Source: Saprospira grandis DSM 2844
Lineage (GTDB): Bacteria > Bacteroidota > Bacteroidia > Chitinophagales > Saprospiraceae
Length of the DNA stretch: 47,072 bases
Reading direction: 5' to 3'
Assembly (NCBI RefSeq): GCF_000275825.1
Contig: NZ_JH719942.1
Location: 4,162,624-4,209,695, forward strand
Part shown: positions 8,545 through 17,115 of the stretch, piece after piece
How the letters are laid out: each line of letters begins with the position of its first letter
How positions within the stretch are numbered: position 1 is the stretch's first letter
Notes under the pieces: generated by a model
What the model was told of the DNA's origin: nothing
Database searches by the model: none
What the model saw: the letters and a program-made list of their open reading frames with translations, nothing else
Made by a program: the position numbers and the translations under genes

Positions 8545-9063
8545 CTATACATCGCTGCAATTTTTGTTCAGTTTAAAAATTGTCCCAACACGGTAGTCAT
8601 CTTGGGTTCCATTGACTTCGACAACTTTAATAAATCTCCTTTTAGATGTGTCTATCTCTACAATATATTCGACAGATTTACTCTCTCCTTTCCCAAACCA
8701 ATGTACATATGCTGCATATGGGCAAACTAGTTTTAATAGCTTGAGGCTTATCTCTTTCTTTTCTGCATCAATATAACTCTTTGCATTTCCCGCAATGGTT
8801 TTTATTGTATTTTTATCCCAAGCATCAATTGAGTCTTTTTTATATTTATAAGAATCAGGTATAAAGTCTTGCATACTCACAGTAAAAACATACCTCCTAC
8901 CATCTATATCAGACGCTTTCCCCTTTTCCCAATCTGTGTAAAAATCTTTAAGCTCCGTCAATTGCTTCTTTCGATAAAAAAAACGGTTTAATAATGCTGC
9001 GATTTGATTGCCAGTTGCGCTGTTTACACTGTATTTAACCTCTGGATAAAGTAGATTTTTCAT
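8545..9063 (-). CDS. Unrecognised 172-residue protein inside RM locus
   Basis: No family is recognised. The predicted protein is soluble, rich in Lys, Asp and Tyr, with mixed helix and strand character and no signal peptide. Visible segments include an N-terminal helix around GNQIAALLNRFFYRKKQL and a C-terminal strand-rich part around SVEYIVEIDTSKRRFIKVVEV. The coding sequence is AT-rich like its downstream neighbour. The two orphan genes share orientation, are separated by a terminator, and were probably acquired separately from the hsd genes. Both begin MKN, but no further similarity between them was noticed. It could be a minor phage-defence or toxin/immunity component, but nothing in the sequence shows that. 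Confidence 0.65.
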   Translation of the reverse strand: MKNLLYPEVKYSVNSATGNQIAALLNRFFYRKKQLTELKDFYTDWEKGKASDIDGRRYVFTVSMQDFIPDSYKYKKDSIDAWDKNTIKTIAGNAKSYIDAEKKEISLKLLKLVCPYAAYVHWFGKGESKSVEYIVEIDTSKRRFIKVVEVNGTQDDYRVGTIFKLNKNCSDV

Positions 9064-9229
9064 AAGATTTCTTCATTTAATAATTAACAATGGCAAAGAG
9101 TACGGCTTTCTGAAGTAAAGTGCAACATTTTAAACTTATAAATTTAATAGCCGAAGGCCAAACGGCAGAGGCCAAAGGCTATGCCTTTAAAAAATGCCTT
9201 GACTAGCCTAAAATTTTTATCAAAGGATG

Positions 9230-9367
9230 GCCGAAGCGCAGAGCTTCCATTCGGCCTAGCGATGTGCAGCAGTGCGGCGCAGCCGCAGACCAAGGCGCTG
9301 CAAGCGCCGCAGGGCCGAGCGAATAGCGAGCTGCGAAACGTAGCGCCTGCCGCAGGCAGGAGGCCCC
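9230..9367 (-). repeat. GC-rich intergenic repeat copy R3
   Basis: The GGGGCC edge (9361-9367) faces the 3' end of the cyclase-like gene 20 bases away. Backbone blocks GGCCTAGCGATGTGCAGCAG, GGGCCGAGCGAATAGCGAGC and GCGAAACGTAGCG are present, with a CCTGCCGCAGGCAGG palindrome. The rest of the 9064-9386 gap holds degraded GC-rich sequence with small direct repeats (GCCGAAGGCC, GGCCAAAGGC) and no gene. Confidence 0.8.
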
Positions 9368-9386
9368 AAAATAATAATCACTTTCC

Positions 9387-10160
9387 TTAACAGAGCTTAA
9401 TCGACCTAATTTTGCTGTAGGCATGTCTAGTTAGCGAGACTTGCTGATTTAAGTAATGCTTCCATACATAATCAGCACTTTCACACTCTAAAAGTTGGTC
9501 GGGCTGCTGTTCTAAGATGGCATAGGTCCGCTGATCAAAGTAGTGATCTATGGCCGTATCCTGATAAAAACTGATTTGCCCCTCTTTGCTTTCTGCGCTT
9601 AAGGTAGAGAGCTCCTGCAGCGGGTTGAGCAGAAGTTTATACTCCTTGTAAGGGAGCAACCTATTGGCATGATAACTAATTTTGCTAGTATGTAAGGCGA
9701 TTTTGGCTATGACATAAGAATGCTTTGTTTTCTTCATGATCTTTTTAGCGCATTTTTCTGCCTGAACAAGTAGCTCCTCTAAAGGTTTTAGCTGAAAAGG
9801 AGGACCGAAAACAAGCAAGATCCCCGCTCCTTGTAGTTCATCTATCTCTCCGCCAAATTCATATATAATCGGGATAATGATATCGTAGTATTCCTCAAAA
9901 TAAGTACTACGCCCCTCTCCCCATAAATGCGGCAAGAGCGCTGCATCATCAAAACCATTTATGTACATCAGCACGGCCTCTGCAGGCTGACTATAAAGAA
10001 AATAAGGGACATAAGTTTGATCAATTGCCTCTAAAAAAGGGGCATAGTCCCGCTCAAAGTCAGGCTCACAATTGTTGGGATAGACCAACTCCTTTTTAGC
10101 TAAGGGTGTCTTTTTTCCATAGCGCTCATTGAGTCGCTTGATCAATTCTAGGTTGGCCAT
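9387..10160 (-). CDS. Degenerate class III nucleotide cyclase-like protein
   Basis: The 257-residue protein lines up along the class III adenylate/guanylate cyclase catalytic domain. AVLMYINGF at 62-70 corresponds to the usual V-L-F-A-D-I-x-G-F. EFGGEIDELQGAGILLVFG at 101-119 corresponds to yGG-x-x-x-K-x-x-GD-x-x-x-x-FG. IALHTSKISYH near 154-164 corresponds to the IGIHTG strand. Both metal-binding aspartates appear lost (Tyr at the first, Ala in GAG at the second), so catalysis is unlikely. It may be a pseudocyclase that binds a nucleotide or acts as a structural regulator. It follows hsdS on the same strand after a 156-base REP-like spacer. The alignment was made by eye; confidence in the fold is moderate. 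Confidence 0.6.
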   Translation of the reverse strand: MANLELIKRLNERYGKKTPLAKKELVYPNNCEPDFERDYAPFLEAIDQTYVPYFLYSQPAEAVLMYINGFDDAALLPHLWGEGRSTYFEEYYDIIIPIIYEFGGEIDELQGAGILLVFGPPFQLKPLEELLVQAEKCAKKIMKKTKHSYVIAKIALHTSKISYHANRLLPYKEYKLLLNPLQELSTLSAESKEGQISFYQDTAIDHYFDQRTYAILEQQPDQLLECESADYVWKHYLNQQVSLTRHAYSKIRSIKLC

Positions 10161-10195
10161 AAGCGTTTTTTTAGGAGGCCGATAAATAGTTATAG

Positions 10196-10260
10196 TACTT
10201 GAGGCCCTTTAGGGCTGACTGCAGACGGATTAGCCTAGGGGCTTGTCCCTAGGCGATGAT
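10196..10260. repeat. REP-like hairpins between hsdS and cyclase-like gene
   Basis: Two modules shared with the 1-1250 array occur here: a GCCCTTTAGGGC hairpin near 10204 and CCTAGGGGCTTGTCCCTAGG near 10235. The same pair stands at about 1208-1260 in the same order with nearly the same linker. Confidence 0.7.
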
Positions 10261-10316
10261 TGGCAAAGCCTTTCCCCCAAACAGCCCTTTCTTCCCCCTC
10301 AATATAATAACATTTG

Positions 10317-11519
10317 CTAAACCAACCGCTTCCGCCCCGTCAATAACTGCTGCATTATCCCCCGCTTTTGCAGACGATACTGCCCCAACTTGGCCCGCAA
10401 TAAACTTAACTCCCGATCCGCAGTGTTTAAAAGCTGAGCAATGGCCTTTTGCTCGGGAAGAGGGGGAAGGGGGATTGATATATTCTTTAAGTTCTTTTTC
10501 GCAACACCATAAACCTTTGCTCCCGTAGCTATCCTTTGAAGACTCTTACGCACTGTAGGTATTTCATGAATATAGGCTTTAAATCCATCTGCAAATAAAT
10601 TGGATTTTGAACGCATCAAAATTGTATGCAGCCCAGATATAGCTTTTCCTTCTAAACCTTTAACCTCTATACTTTTACCTACTCCTGCCAAATCCTCTGA
10701 AGCATCAGCCATAATTAAATCGCCATTCTTTAAGAGGGAATATTTTGCCCCCTCTTCTGCTGTGCATCCATGAATACTAAATTCTTCAAAGTCTATATAG
10801 TTATGGAATTTTGTGTGTATATCTCCATAATGCAAACATTGAATATCATTCCCCTCAAAAAGCTTTGCTCTAGAAAAGCTAGCTGTAGACAAAAAATCAA
10901 AAGCTTTTCCATACTTCACCCGCTCCCATTCCCCAGCAAAGCCCGGCAAACGCTGCCTGCCCGTCAACAACTGCTGCATTAAGCCCTTCTTTTGCTCCTC
11001 TTTTTGGGCAATCAAACGCTCTAATAGGGCAATGCCCCGATCCCATTGCGATAGACAGTCCGCTATGCGAGCCTGCTCTGGGAGAGGGGGAAGGGGGATT
11101 AACATATCTACAATCATTTCTAAGCGAACTGAGTCCACTGAATTTTTTGCACTAAGTCTAAATACTCGTTTTAAAAATGCTTTAGAAAAATAGTAGTATA
11201 AATATTTTCCAACAACATTATCTCTAAACTCATGAATATTATAAACTCTTTGATGATAGTTAAACCTACCATTGATATAATGGTAGTTCTTGCCAACCCC
11301 TACACCATCTCCTGATGTAAGTATCGCCTCTCCATCATATGAATATTCATTAATTCTTTCAACATTATCCGAACGAACAAAAAAAGGGTATTGGCCATTT
11401 TCAACTTTATCCTTTGTATCCCTATTACCTGTTTTCACTTTAGCCACATCCCCCAACTTCGCAACCTCCCAATCCTCAGGGATCAGTCCCAGCTTTGTTT
11501 TTTTATATTCTGTCTTCAT
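10317..11519 (-). CDS. hsdS: Type I restriction-modification specificity subunit
   Basis: HsdS recognises the bipartite target DNA for the RM complex. The 400-residue protein has two target-recognition domains (about residues 10-140 and 205-345). Each is followed by the conserved helical spacer that begins IPLPPLPEQ and ends with (L/I)MQQLLTGR(Q/K)RL. This duplicated architecture is complete, so a bipartite recognition site is expected. The two target-recognition domains are clearly different in sequence. The start codon at 11519 overlaps the end of the Fic gene by 17 bases, implying co-transcription. Only one hsdS is visible and no inverted partial copies were seen nearby, so recombinational switching is not supported here. 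Confidence 0.93.
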   Translation of the reverse strand: MKTEYKKTKLGLIPEDWEVAKLGDVAKVKTGNRDTKDKVENGQYPFFVRSDNVERINEYSYDGEAILTSGDGVGVGKNYHYINGRFNYHQRVYNIHEFRDNVVGKYLYYYFSKAFLKRVFRLSAKNSVDSVRLEMIVDMLIPLPPLPEQARIADCLSQWDRGIALLERLIAQKEEQKKGLMQQLLTGRQRLPGFAGEWERVKYGKAFDFLSTASFSRAKLFEGNDIQCLHYGDIHTKFHNYIDFEEFSIHGCTAEEGAKYSLLKNGDLIMADASEDLAGVGKSIEVKGLEGKAISGLHTILMRSKSNLFADGFKAYIHEIPTVRKSLQRIATGAKVYGVAKKNLKNISIPLPPLPEQKAIAQLLNTADRELSLLRAKLGQYRLQKRGIMQQLLTGRKRLV

Positions 11520-12888
11520 TCCCTTTTTTCTTTAATAGTGTTTCTAGTTGTTTGGCTAATGAGCTACCAATAGTAGAGATGATTGTAGCCTGTTCTTCGG
11601 CAGTTATTTCTTCGGCATAGCGTTTTTTCAATACAGCATAACCAAAAACCAACCGATAATCATATTGGTCAAAATGGACCTCTAATTTTGCATTTAAGTC
11701 TTTTCTAGATAGTTGAGGATAAGGCTTGGCCCCTTGGCTAAAGCGAACTTGAATATCCACTTTGCTCAGCTCATCGCCTAATCTCCCCTCATGATAAGCA
11801 GTAACAGCCTGTGAAATGCCTAATATATCCGAACCACTTTCTCGCATAAAGTTATCATACTGACGCTCATAAGAGGCTGTTTCATACTGATAATACAGTT
11901 GGTTTTCACAGAAAAAAGGCGCAAAATTCTGCTTCAACTTATCTTTCAAGCGCTCAAACAAAGGCAAAATGCTTTTATAGTAACTTTCATAAACCCGCTC
12001 CGCATTTTTCTCTAATGTGGGCAGCTTAGGCCCTTCTCGAAAAAGGAGCAAGCGCTTCTCCCAATCGTCTGGCCGCTCTAGGCTTTCGCCCCTATAGGCC
12101 TTGAGGCGAAACTCCATGGCGGCCAAACAACTTTTTGCGACAAAATCAAGCAGGGGCTCCACCGCTCCCCCATCCTGCGCAATAATTAGCGTTCTTAGGT
12201 ATTCCTCTTTTTCTTCTCTTAGGATAATGGCTGGGGCCAAGCCCATTCTCATCAAAATCAAATTCATCAAGATGCGGCCCATACGGCCATTGCCATCATC
12301 AAAGGGATGAATAGTTACAAATTCCAAATGAAAGCGACAGGCCAGTTCTATGGGATGCCGCGCTCCCTTTTCTTCTTCTTCCTGCAACCAAGTAATCAGA
12401 GATTGCATCCGAGGCTCCACATCTTCCACCGCTGCATAATGATAGCGTTCCGCCCCTCGCTGCACAAAGTTTTGGGTCTTTTTATAGTCGCCTGGCCGTC
12501 CAGCTACCTTTAGAGGATTCCCTTGAGGGTCCTGCGCATCAATTTCATACTTTTCCCCCATCATTTCGGCATGCAAGCCTCTAATAAGGTGTTGTGTAAT
12601 AGGGCGTTCTTCTCTCACAATAGCCTGAAGCATATTCAGTACCTCATGATGAAGTTTCATTTCTTCATAATGTCGCCCATACTTATTCCCCGCATGAATA
12701 CCATGCGTCAGCAAAATTTTGGTTTCGCTCAGGCTCAACGTATTTCCCTCCATGGCATTAGAATGATAATTCCAATCCAAGCGGATGCGCTCCCAGAGCT
12801 CCAGTTTCCGAGCTTTAGAGAGCTCACCCAATTGAGCAATTTCCTGTTGGATCTCCTTAATCCGTCTTATGCTTGTTTGCCATTTCAT
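11503..12888 (-). CDS. Fic-family protein, class II-like, encoded between hsdM and hsdS
   Basis: Fic enzymes transfer AMP (or related groups) from nucleotides to hydroxyl side chains of proteins. The 461-residue protein has the complete active-site loop HPFDDGNGRMGR near residues 193-204. An N-terminal inhibitory helix SNAMEGN is present at 43-49, with E47 as the expected autoinhibitory glutamate, as in class II Fic proteins. The C-terminal 230 residues are helical and less recognisable. The gene begins 18 bases after hsdM and overlaps hsdS by 17 bases, so it is embedded in the methylase/specificity operon. Modification of an RM subunit or a toxin-like back-up role are inferences from the context alone. 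Confidence 0.9.
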   Translation of the reverse strand: MKWQTSIRRIKEIQQEIAQLGELSKARKLELWERIRLDWNYHSNAMEGNTLSLSETKILLTHGIHAGNKYGRHYEEMKLHHEVLNMLQAIVREERPITQHLIRGLHAEMMGEKYEIDAQDPQGNPLKVAGRPGDYKKTQNFVQRGAERYHYAAVEDVEPRMQSLITWLQEEEEKGARHPIELACRFHLEFVTIHPFDDGNGRMGRILMNLILMRMGLAPAIILREEKEEYLRTLIIAQDGGAVEPLLDFVAKSCLAAMEFRLKAYRGESLERPDDWEKRLLLFREGPKLPTLEKNAERVYESYYKSILPLFERLKDKLKQNFAPFFCENQLYYQYETASYERQYDNFMRESGSDILGISQAVTAYHEGRLGDELSKVDIQVRFSQGAKPYPQLSRKDLNAKLEVHFDQYDYRLVFGYAVLKKRYAEEITAEEQATIISTIGSSLAKQLETLLKKKGNEDRI

Positions 12889-12906
12889 AGCTTCTTGTTT
12901 TTTGGT

Positions 12907-14445
12907 CTAAAACAACTGTTTTAAATAGCCTTGCATCTCGACTTCCACCGCCTTCAAGTCCTCCTCTAGCGCTGCAATCTCCTTTTGCACGGCGGCCATA
13001 TCTACGGGCGCTTCCTCCTCAAAGGTATCTACATAACGGGGAATATTGAGGTTAAAATCATTCTCCTCAATCTCCTCAAAGCTGGCCAGATAGCTATATT
13101 TATCCTCAACTACCCCCGAGGCATAATCCCCAGCCTTATAGGCCCGATAAGTCGCCACGATTTTCTCTAGGTCTTTCTCGCCTAGGCGGTTTTGCTTTTT
13201 GCCCGCCTCAAAACCTTGGCTCCCATCAATAAAGAGGACCGAGCGATCTTTTTGGCGGCCCTTGCTAAAGACCAAGATAGCGGCGGGAATCCCCGTTCCA
13301 TAAAAGAGGTTGGCGGGCAAGCCAATCACGGCATCCAAGAGGTTCTCCTCAATTACCTGCTTTCTGATCTTGCCCTCCGAGCTGCCTCTAAAAAGCACTC
13401 CATGCGGCACCACCACAATGGCCAGCCCCTTTTGCGCATAAGTCGACTCGATCATGTGGCTAATAAAGGCCCAATCGCCCTTGCTCTTGGGGGGCATTCC
13501 CCGCCAAAAGCGGTTGTAGGGATCGGTCTCCGCTTCTTCTCTACCCCATTTATCCAAAGAAAAAGGAGGATTGGCCACCACCGTATCAAATTTCATCAGC
13601 TCATCCCCTTCCTTATGTTTGGGGTTGCGCAGGGTATCGCCCCAACGGATGGTCGCATCATCAAAGCCATGCAAAAACATATTCATAATGGCCATAGCCC
13701 AGGTGCTGCCATTGGCCTCCTGCCCATAGAGCGAAACATCCTTGCTGCCCACCTCTTTGGCCGCCTTAATCAATAGAGAACCAGAGCCGCAAGTAGGGTC
13801 ATAAATGCGAACCCCAGGCCCCTGCTTGCTCAATCGAGCCACCAAAGTAGAGACCTCGCTGGGGGTATAAAACTCCCCGGCCTTCTTGCCCGCATCTCCC
13901 GCAAAGTTCTGAATCAGATACTCATAGGCATCTCCAATCACATCATTGCCCTCCAAATGCTCTGGCCGCAGGTCTAGGCTATTAAAGTCTTTCAGCAAAT
14001 TCTTTAGGCGGACATTCTTATCCTTGTTATCGCCCAAATTGCTGCTATTAAACGATACATTTCTGAATATTCCAGCACCTTCTCCGCTCAGCTTTTCGGG
14101 ATTCGCCTCTTCCAAGTCTGCCAAAGCCTTATCAATCAGCTCCCCAATATTGCTTGCATTTCGCTGCTCATAGAGGTAGGTAAAATTACTTTTTTCGGGC
14201 AACTTAAAGCGCTCTCGGTCCATGGCCCGCTGCACGCGCTGCTCATTCCCCTCATATTTATCCATATAAAAGGCCCGTTTAGCATCATGCACCGAGCTCA
14301 CATACTTCAAAAAAAGCATGGTCAAAATATAATCTTTATACTGGCTGGGGTCAATCACCCCTCTAAAGGTATCGCAGGCTTTCCAGACCACCTGGTTAAT
14401 CTCTGCTGTAGTTAGTTTTTTACTCACTGTTTTAGCTTTTAGCAT
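12907..14445 (-). CDS. hsdM: Type I restriction-modification methyltransferase subunit
   Basis: HsdM methylates adenine using S-adenosylmethionine and is required with HsdS for both modification and restriction. The 512-residue protein has the N-terminal helical HsdM domain and the GEFYTPSEV block. The SAM-binding motif I is DPTCGSGSLL near residue 214, and catalytic motif IV is ANPPFSLDKWG near residue 288 (the NPPF signature of N6-adenine enzymes). The C-terminal end is a coiled coil (AALEEDLKAVEVEMQGYL). It is the first gene of the minus-strand run hsdM-fic-hsdS. A promoter-like sequence lies just upstream. Confidence 0.95.
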   Translation of the reverse strand: MLKAKTVSKKLTTAEINQVVWKACDTFRGVIDPSQYKDYILTMLFLKYVSSVHDAKRAFYMDKYEGNEQRVQRAMDRERFKLPEKSNFTYLYEQRNASNIGELIDKALADLEEANPEKLSGEGAGIFRNVSFNSSNLGDNKDKNVRLKNLLKDFNSLDLRPEHLEGNDVIGDAYEYLIQNFAGDAGKKAGEFYTPSEVSTLVARLSKQGPGVRIYDPTCGSGSLLIKAAKEVGSKDVSLYGQEANGSTWAMAIMNMFLHGFDDATIRWGDTLRNPKHKEGDELMKFDTVVANPPFSLDKWGREEAETDPYNRFWRGMPPKSKGDWAFISHMIESTYAQKGLAIVVVPHGVLFRGSSEGKIRKQVIEENLLDAVIGLPANLFYGTGIPAAILVFSKGRQKDRSVLFIDGSQGFEAGKKQNRLGEKDLEKIVATYRAYKAGDYASGVVEDKYSYLASFEEIEENDFNLNIPRYVDTFEEEAPVDMAAVQKEIAALEEDLKAVEVEMQGYLKQLF

Positions 14446-14461
14446 GCTATATATAATGTGC

Positions 14462-14492
14462 CTAAAGTACAGTTTTCAGTAGGCTTGAGCAA
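14462..14492 (-). promoter_or_regulatory. Putative promoter of the hsdM operon
   Basis: On the minus strand TTG (14490-14492) and TACTTTAG (14462-14469) are separated by 20 bases, resembling the Bacteroidota -33/-7 pattern. The start codon at 14445 would follow a very short leader. It lies between the gene and repeat R4. Confidence 0.35.
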
Positions 14493-14524
14493 GTTTTTTT
14501 GGGGGGAGATGCTGCTGTTTTTTT

Positions 14525-14660
14525 GGGGCCTCCTGCCTGCGGCAGGCGCTACGCTTTGGGGCTCGCTATTCGCTCGGCCCTTCGCCAGCTTCGCTGGCTC
14601 GGTCTGGCCTGACGGCCACCCCGCCGCATCGCTAGGCCTGCGGCCCTTCGGGCCTGTAGG
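14525..14660 (+). repeat. GC-rich intergenic repeat copy R4
   Basis: The GGGGCC edge at 14525 faces the hsdM start 80 bases away. Stem-forming segments are CCTGCCTGCGGCAGG and GCCAGCTTCGCTGGC. The backbone GCTCGCTATTCGCTCGGCCC, GGTCTGGCCTGACGGCCACC and GCATCGCTAGGCC is shared with other copies. The remainder of the 14446-14795 gap has no gene. Confidence 0.8.
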
Positions 14661-14764
14661 ATGGATATATATACAGCCTGCCGCTACCCTCATCCCCAAA
14701 AACAACGATCAACCGAAGCACAAAAAAGCCTGTAGAACAAGAAAATGAACTAACTATTTGGCAT

Positions 14765-14790
14765 AAAAAAAGCGACTCCTCAGAGTCGCT
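14765..14790 (-). terminator. Terminator of the yicC-gmk-apaG cluster
   Basis: On the minus strand AGCGACTC / GAGTCGCT form an 8-bp perfect stem with a four-base loop, followed by a T run. It lies 6 bases beyond the apaG stop. Confidence 0.8.
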
Positions 14791-14795
14791 CCTTT

Positions 14796-15185
14796 CTAAT
14801 TATTCTTAAAAGGCGTTTGCAAACGGAAACGAGGAACAATCACCTTGACCTCCTCCTCTTCGCCATCCAAATAACGCATGACATAATAGCCCTGCATATA
14901 CCCAATATCGCTCTGTAAAGGGCAGGCCGAAACGTATTCATGAAAATCTCCGGCATACAATACCGGCTGCTGCCCCACTACACCCTCGCCTTCTACCTCT
15001 CTTTGGCTGCCATTAGAATCCCAAATCAACCAATATCGGCTGAGTAGCTGCAAAGGACGCTTGCCCAAATTGTCAATGCGAATTTGATAGGCAAAGACAA
15101 ACTCCGAGCGCAAGGGCCGAGAGTAATCTGGCTGATAAACAGCGCTTACCGTAACCTTAATATTATGCGTGATGGCCGTTTCCAT
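14796..15185 (-). CDS. apaG: ApaG-like protein
   Basis: The 129-residue protein matches the ApaG family (DUF525), a small fibronectin-III-like beta sandwich. Recognisable segments are FVFAYQIRIDNLG, LLSRYWLIWDSNG, the GEGVVGQQPVLYAGDFHEY core and GYMQGYYVMRY. In enterobacteria apaG lies beside apaH and is linked to Co/Mg efflux phenotypes; the biochemical role is unsettled. Here it overlaps the 3' end of gmk by 23 bases, so it is probably translated from the same message. The protein is complete and of usual size. Confidence 0.9.
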   Translation of the reverse strand: METAITHNIKVTVSAVYQPDYSRPLRSEFVFAYQIRIDNLGKRPLQLLSRYWLIWDSNGSQREVEGEGVVGQQPVLYAGDFHEYVSACPLQSDIGYMQGYYVMRYLDGEEEEVKVIVPRFRLQTPFKNN

Positions 15186-15783
15186 GCTTCAGTTTTTCTA
15201 AACCCGAATTGCCTTCAGAAATAAAGGCTTCTGCTACTTTTTCGGCTTCGGCTAAAGCCACCTCCAAATTGTCATTGACCAAAGTGTAGTCAAATTTACA
15301 TTCATAGGTCAACTCATCGCTAGCCCGAGCAATCCGCTTGCGCAGACTTTCTTCATCTTCCGTTTTGCGGCCCCGCAAACGCGCAAAAAGCGTATCGGCA
15401 GAGGGCGGCTTGACAAAAATCGAGAGCGAACGCTCTGGATAATGCTTCTGTATATTTACGGCTCCTTTGACATCAATGTCAAAAAGGACACTTTTGCCCA
15501 AGGCCAACAAACGCTCCACTTCCTCTTTAAGAGTACCATAAAACTGATTCTCATAGACTTCTTCCCACTCCACAAATTCATCGGCCTCGATGCGGCGCTT
15601 AAAGTCTTGTAAAGACAAAAAGTAATAATCCATTCCGTTCACCTCGCCATAGCGCTGGCTACGGGTACAGGCCGAAATAGAAAAGGCCAAATCTTTGCGG
15701 GTTTTGAGCAAATGTTTGACGATAGTGGTTTTCCCCGCTCCAGAGGGGGCGGTAAAGATGATCAGTTTGGCTTCTTGCTGCAT
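15163..15783 (-). CDS. gmk: Guanylate kinase
   Basis: Gmk phosphorylates GMP (and dGMP) to the diphosphate with ATP, an essential step of guanine nucleotide supply. The 206-residue protein has the P-loop APSGAGKTT at about 12-20. The GMP-binding region follows, including the TRSQRYGEVNGMDYYFL segment and the E-x-Y pair in EWEEVYENQFYGT. FDIDVKGAVNIQ is also diagnostic. Its position after yicC is a common arrangement, with a 90-base spacer. The 3' end overlaps apaG. Confidence 0.96.
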   Translation of the reverse strand: MQQEAKLIIFTAPSGAGKTTIVKHLLKTRKDLAFSISACTRSQRYGEVNGMDYYFLSLQDFKRRIEADEFVEWEEVYENQFYGTLKEEVERLLALGKSVLFDIDVKGAVNIQKHYPERSLSIFVKPPSADTLFARLRGRKTEDEESLRKRIARASDELTYECKFDYTLVNDNLEVALAEAEKVAEAFISEGNSGLEKLKHGNGHHA

Positions 15784-15873
15784 GTATTCTGCGATATTCT
15801 GTGAGAAAGTGCTTTTTTATATAACGCTTCCATTTTGAAATAGGCCACGAAGATAGGGAAATTAGGCCGTTTT

Positions 15874-16755
15874 TTAGAGCACATTAGCCAGTTGCTCCTT
15901 GATTTTATCGGCTTCCTCTTTCATTTGAATGACGAGGCGCTGAATCGGCGCATGGTTGGCCTTAGAGCCTAGGGTATTGATTTCTCTGCCCATCTCTTGG
16001 TTGATAAAGTTGAGCTTTTTCCCTTTTTGGGCCGGCTTTTCAGCCAAAAGCACCTCTTTAAAGTACTGGCAATGTTGGGCCAAACGCACTTTTTCTTCCG
16101 AAATGTCGAGCTTATCTAAATAATACAACAACTCTTGCTCAAAGCGGTTTTCATCTAGCTCTTTTTTCAAAGAAATGCTATCTAAATTGTTCTGCAAACG
16201 ATCGCGTACATTTTGCAAACGCTCTTCTTCATGCCTAGGCAGCTCTTGCAAAAGCGCCTCAATTTCTTCTAGTCGGCCCAACAAATCTTTTTGCATGGCC
16301 AAGCCTTCCTCGGCCCGAAAGCTATTAAATTGCGCAATGGCCAATTCTACCGCCGCCAAAAGCTCGGCCCAACTTTCTTCCGACAAACTATCCTCATTGG
16401 GCACGACCACCGCAGGCAGACGGCTCACCGTATATAGCAAATCACCAGGCGGCACTTCTAGCTCGGCCCCCAAACTCTTGAGTTGCTCGGCATAAGCCAT
16501 AAAAGCGCCCTCATCAATGCGGTAATCGCTTTTTTCGGCATGGCTTAGTTGTAGGCTAAAATCAATTTTCCCTCGGCCCAATCGCTGCTGCAACAAACGG
16601 CGCAGCTCCATTTCTTTGACCTGAAACTGCAGGGGCAAACGCAGACGCAAATCACAGCCTTTGCTGTTTACCGCCCGAATTTCTACTAAATAATGGCCTT
16701 TGTTGCCTTCTTTTTGGCCACGTCCGTAGCCCGTCATTGAGTATAGCATCTCCAA
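15874..16755 (-). CDS. yicC: YicC/YloC-family endoribonuclease
   Basis: The 293-residue protein has the family opening MLYSMTGYGRG, then YLVEIRAVNSKGCDLRLRLP and the closing block INTLGSKANHAPIQRLVIQMK with a helical end. YicC proteins are metal-dependent endoribonucleases that in E. coli act on small-RNA turnover. The function here is transferred by family. The start may be the ATG at 16755 or the in-frame ATG two codons later (16749), which matches most homologues. It precedes gmk in the same orientation. Confidence 0.92.
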   Translation of the reverse strand: MEMLYSMTGYGRGQKEGNKGHYLVEIRAVNSKGCDLRLRLPLQFQVKEMELRRLLQQRLGRGKIDFSLQLSHAEKSDYRIDEGAFMAYAEQLKSLGAELEVPPGDLLYTVSRLPAVVVPNEDSLSEESWAELLAAVELAIAQFNSFRAEEGLAMQKDLLGRLEEIEALLQELPRHEEERLQNVRDRLQNNLDSISLKKELDENRFEQELLYYLDKLDISEEKVRLAQHCQYFKEVLLAEKPAQKGKKLNFINQEMGREINTLGSKANHAPIQRLVIQMKEEADKIKEQLANVL

Positions 16756-16863
16756 ATGATGTTGGTTAAGGGCACAAAGGTCGCATTATTCCATTGTCTT
16801 CCCAAGCTAGCCGCCTTTTTTTTGCCCAAAAGCTTTATCTTACCCCAAACTGTTTTTATTTTT

Positions 16864-16972
16864 TGGGGCCTCCGCTGAATATAATGTTGCGGCGGTTACT
16901 CCCTTCGGTCGTCGAACTGCGGTCTAAAGACCTTGTTGTCGCTTCGCAGCTCGCTGCTGTTTTGGGGCCTCC
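16864..16972 (+). repeat. GC-rich repeat copy R5a (degenerate)
   Basis: The GGGGCC edge at 16864 faces the yicC start 108 bases away. The copy keeps the edge and a final GCTTCGCAGCTCGCTGCT block, but its middle (16880-16950) differs from other copies. It is immediately followed in the same orientation by a full copy. Confidence 0.6.
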
Positions 16973-17115
16973 GCCTCGCTTCGCTCCTCGGCGCTACGTT
17001 TCGCAGCTCGCAGGTCTGCTCGGCCCTGCAGCCCTGCGGGCTTTGGTCTGCGGCTGCGCCGCACTGCTGCACATCGCTAGGCCAAATAGCGCTTGGCGGC
17101 ACAGCCCGCCGCTAT
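16973..17115 (+). repeat. GC-rich repeat copy R5b, tandem to R5a
   Basis: This is a full copy starting GGGGCCTCCGCC. Stem-forming segments are CGCTTCGCTCCTCGGCG-like, GCAGCCCTGCGGGC and GCGGCTGCGCCGC. Backbone: GCTCGCAGGTCTGCTCGGCCC and CTGCACATCGCTAGGCC. It fills most of the gap before the epimerase gene. An ORF running through it in frame with the epimerase is not considered coding. Confidence 0.8.

Noticed and set aside
9387-10160. CBASS-type signalling system
   Set aside because: The protein resembles class III cyclases, not CD-NTases, has lost the metal-binding residues, and no cap or effector gene is adjacent.
10317-11519. Phase-variable hsdS switching
   Set aside because: Only one hsdS, no inverted partial copies or recombinase nearby, and no long homopolymer in the gene.
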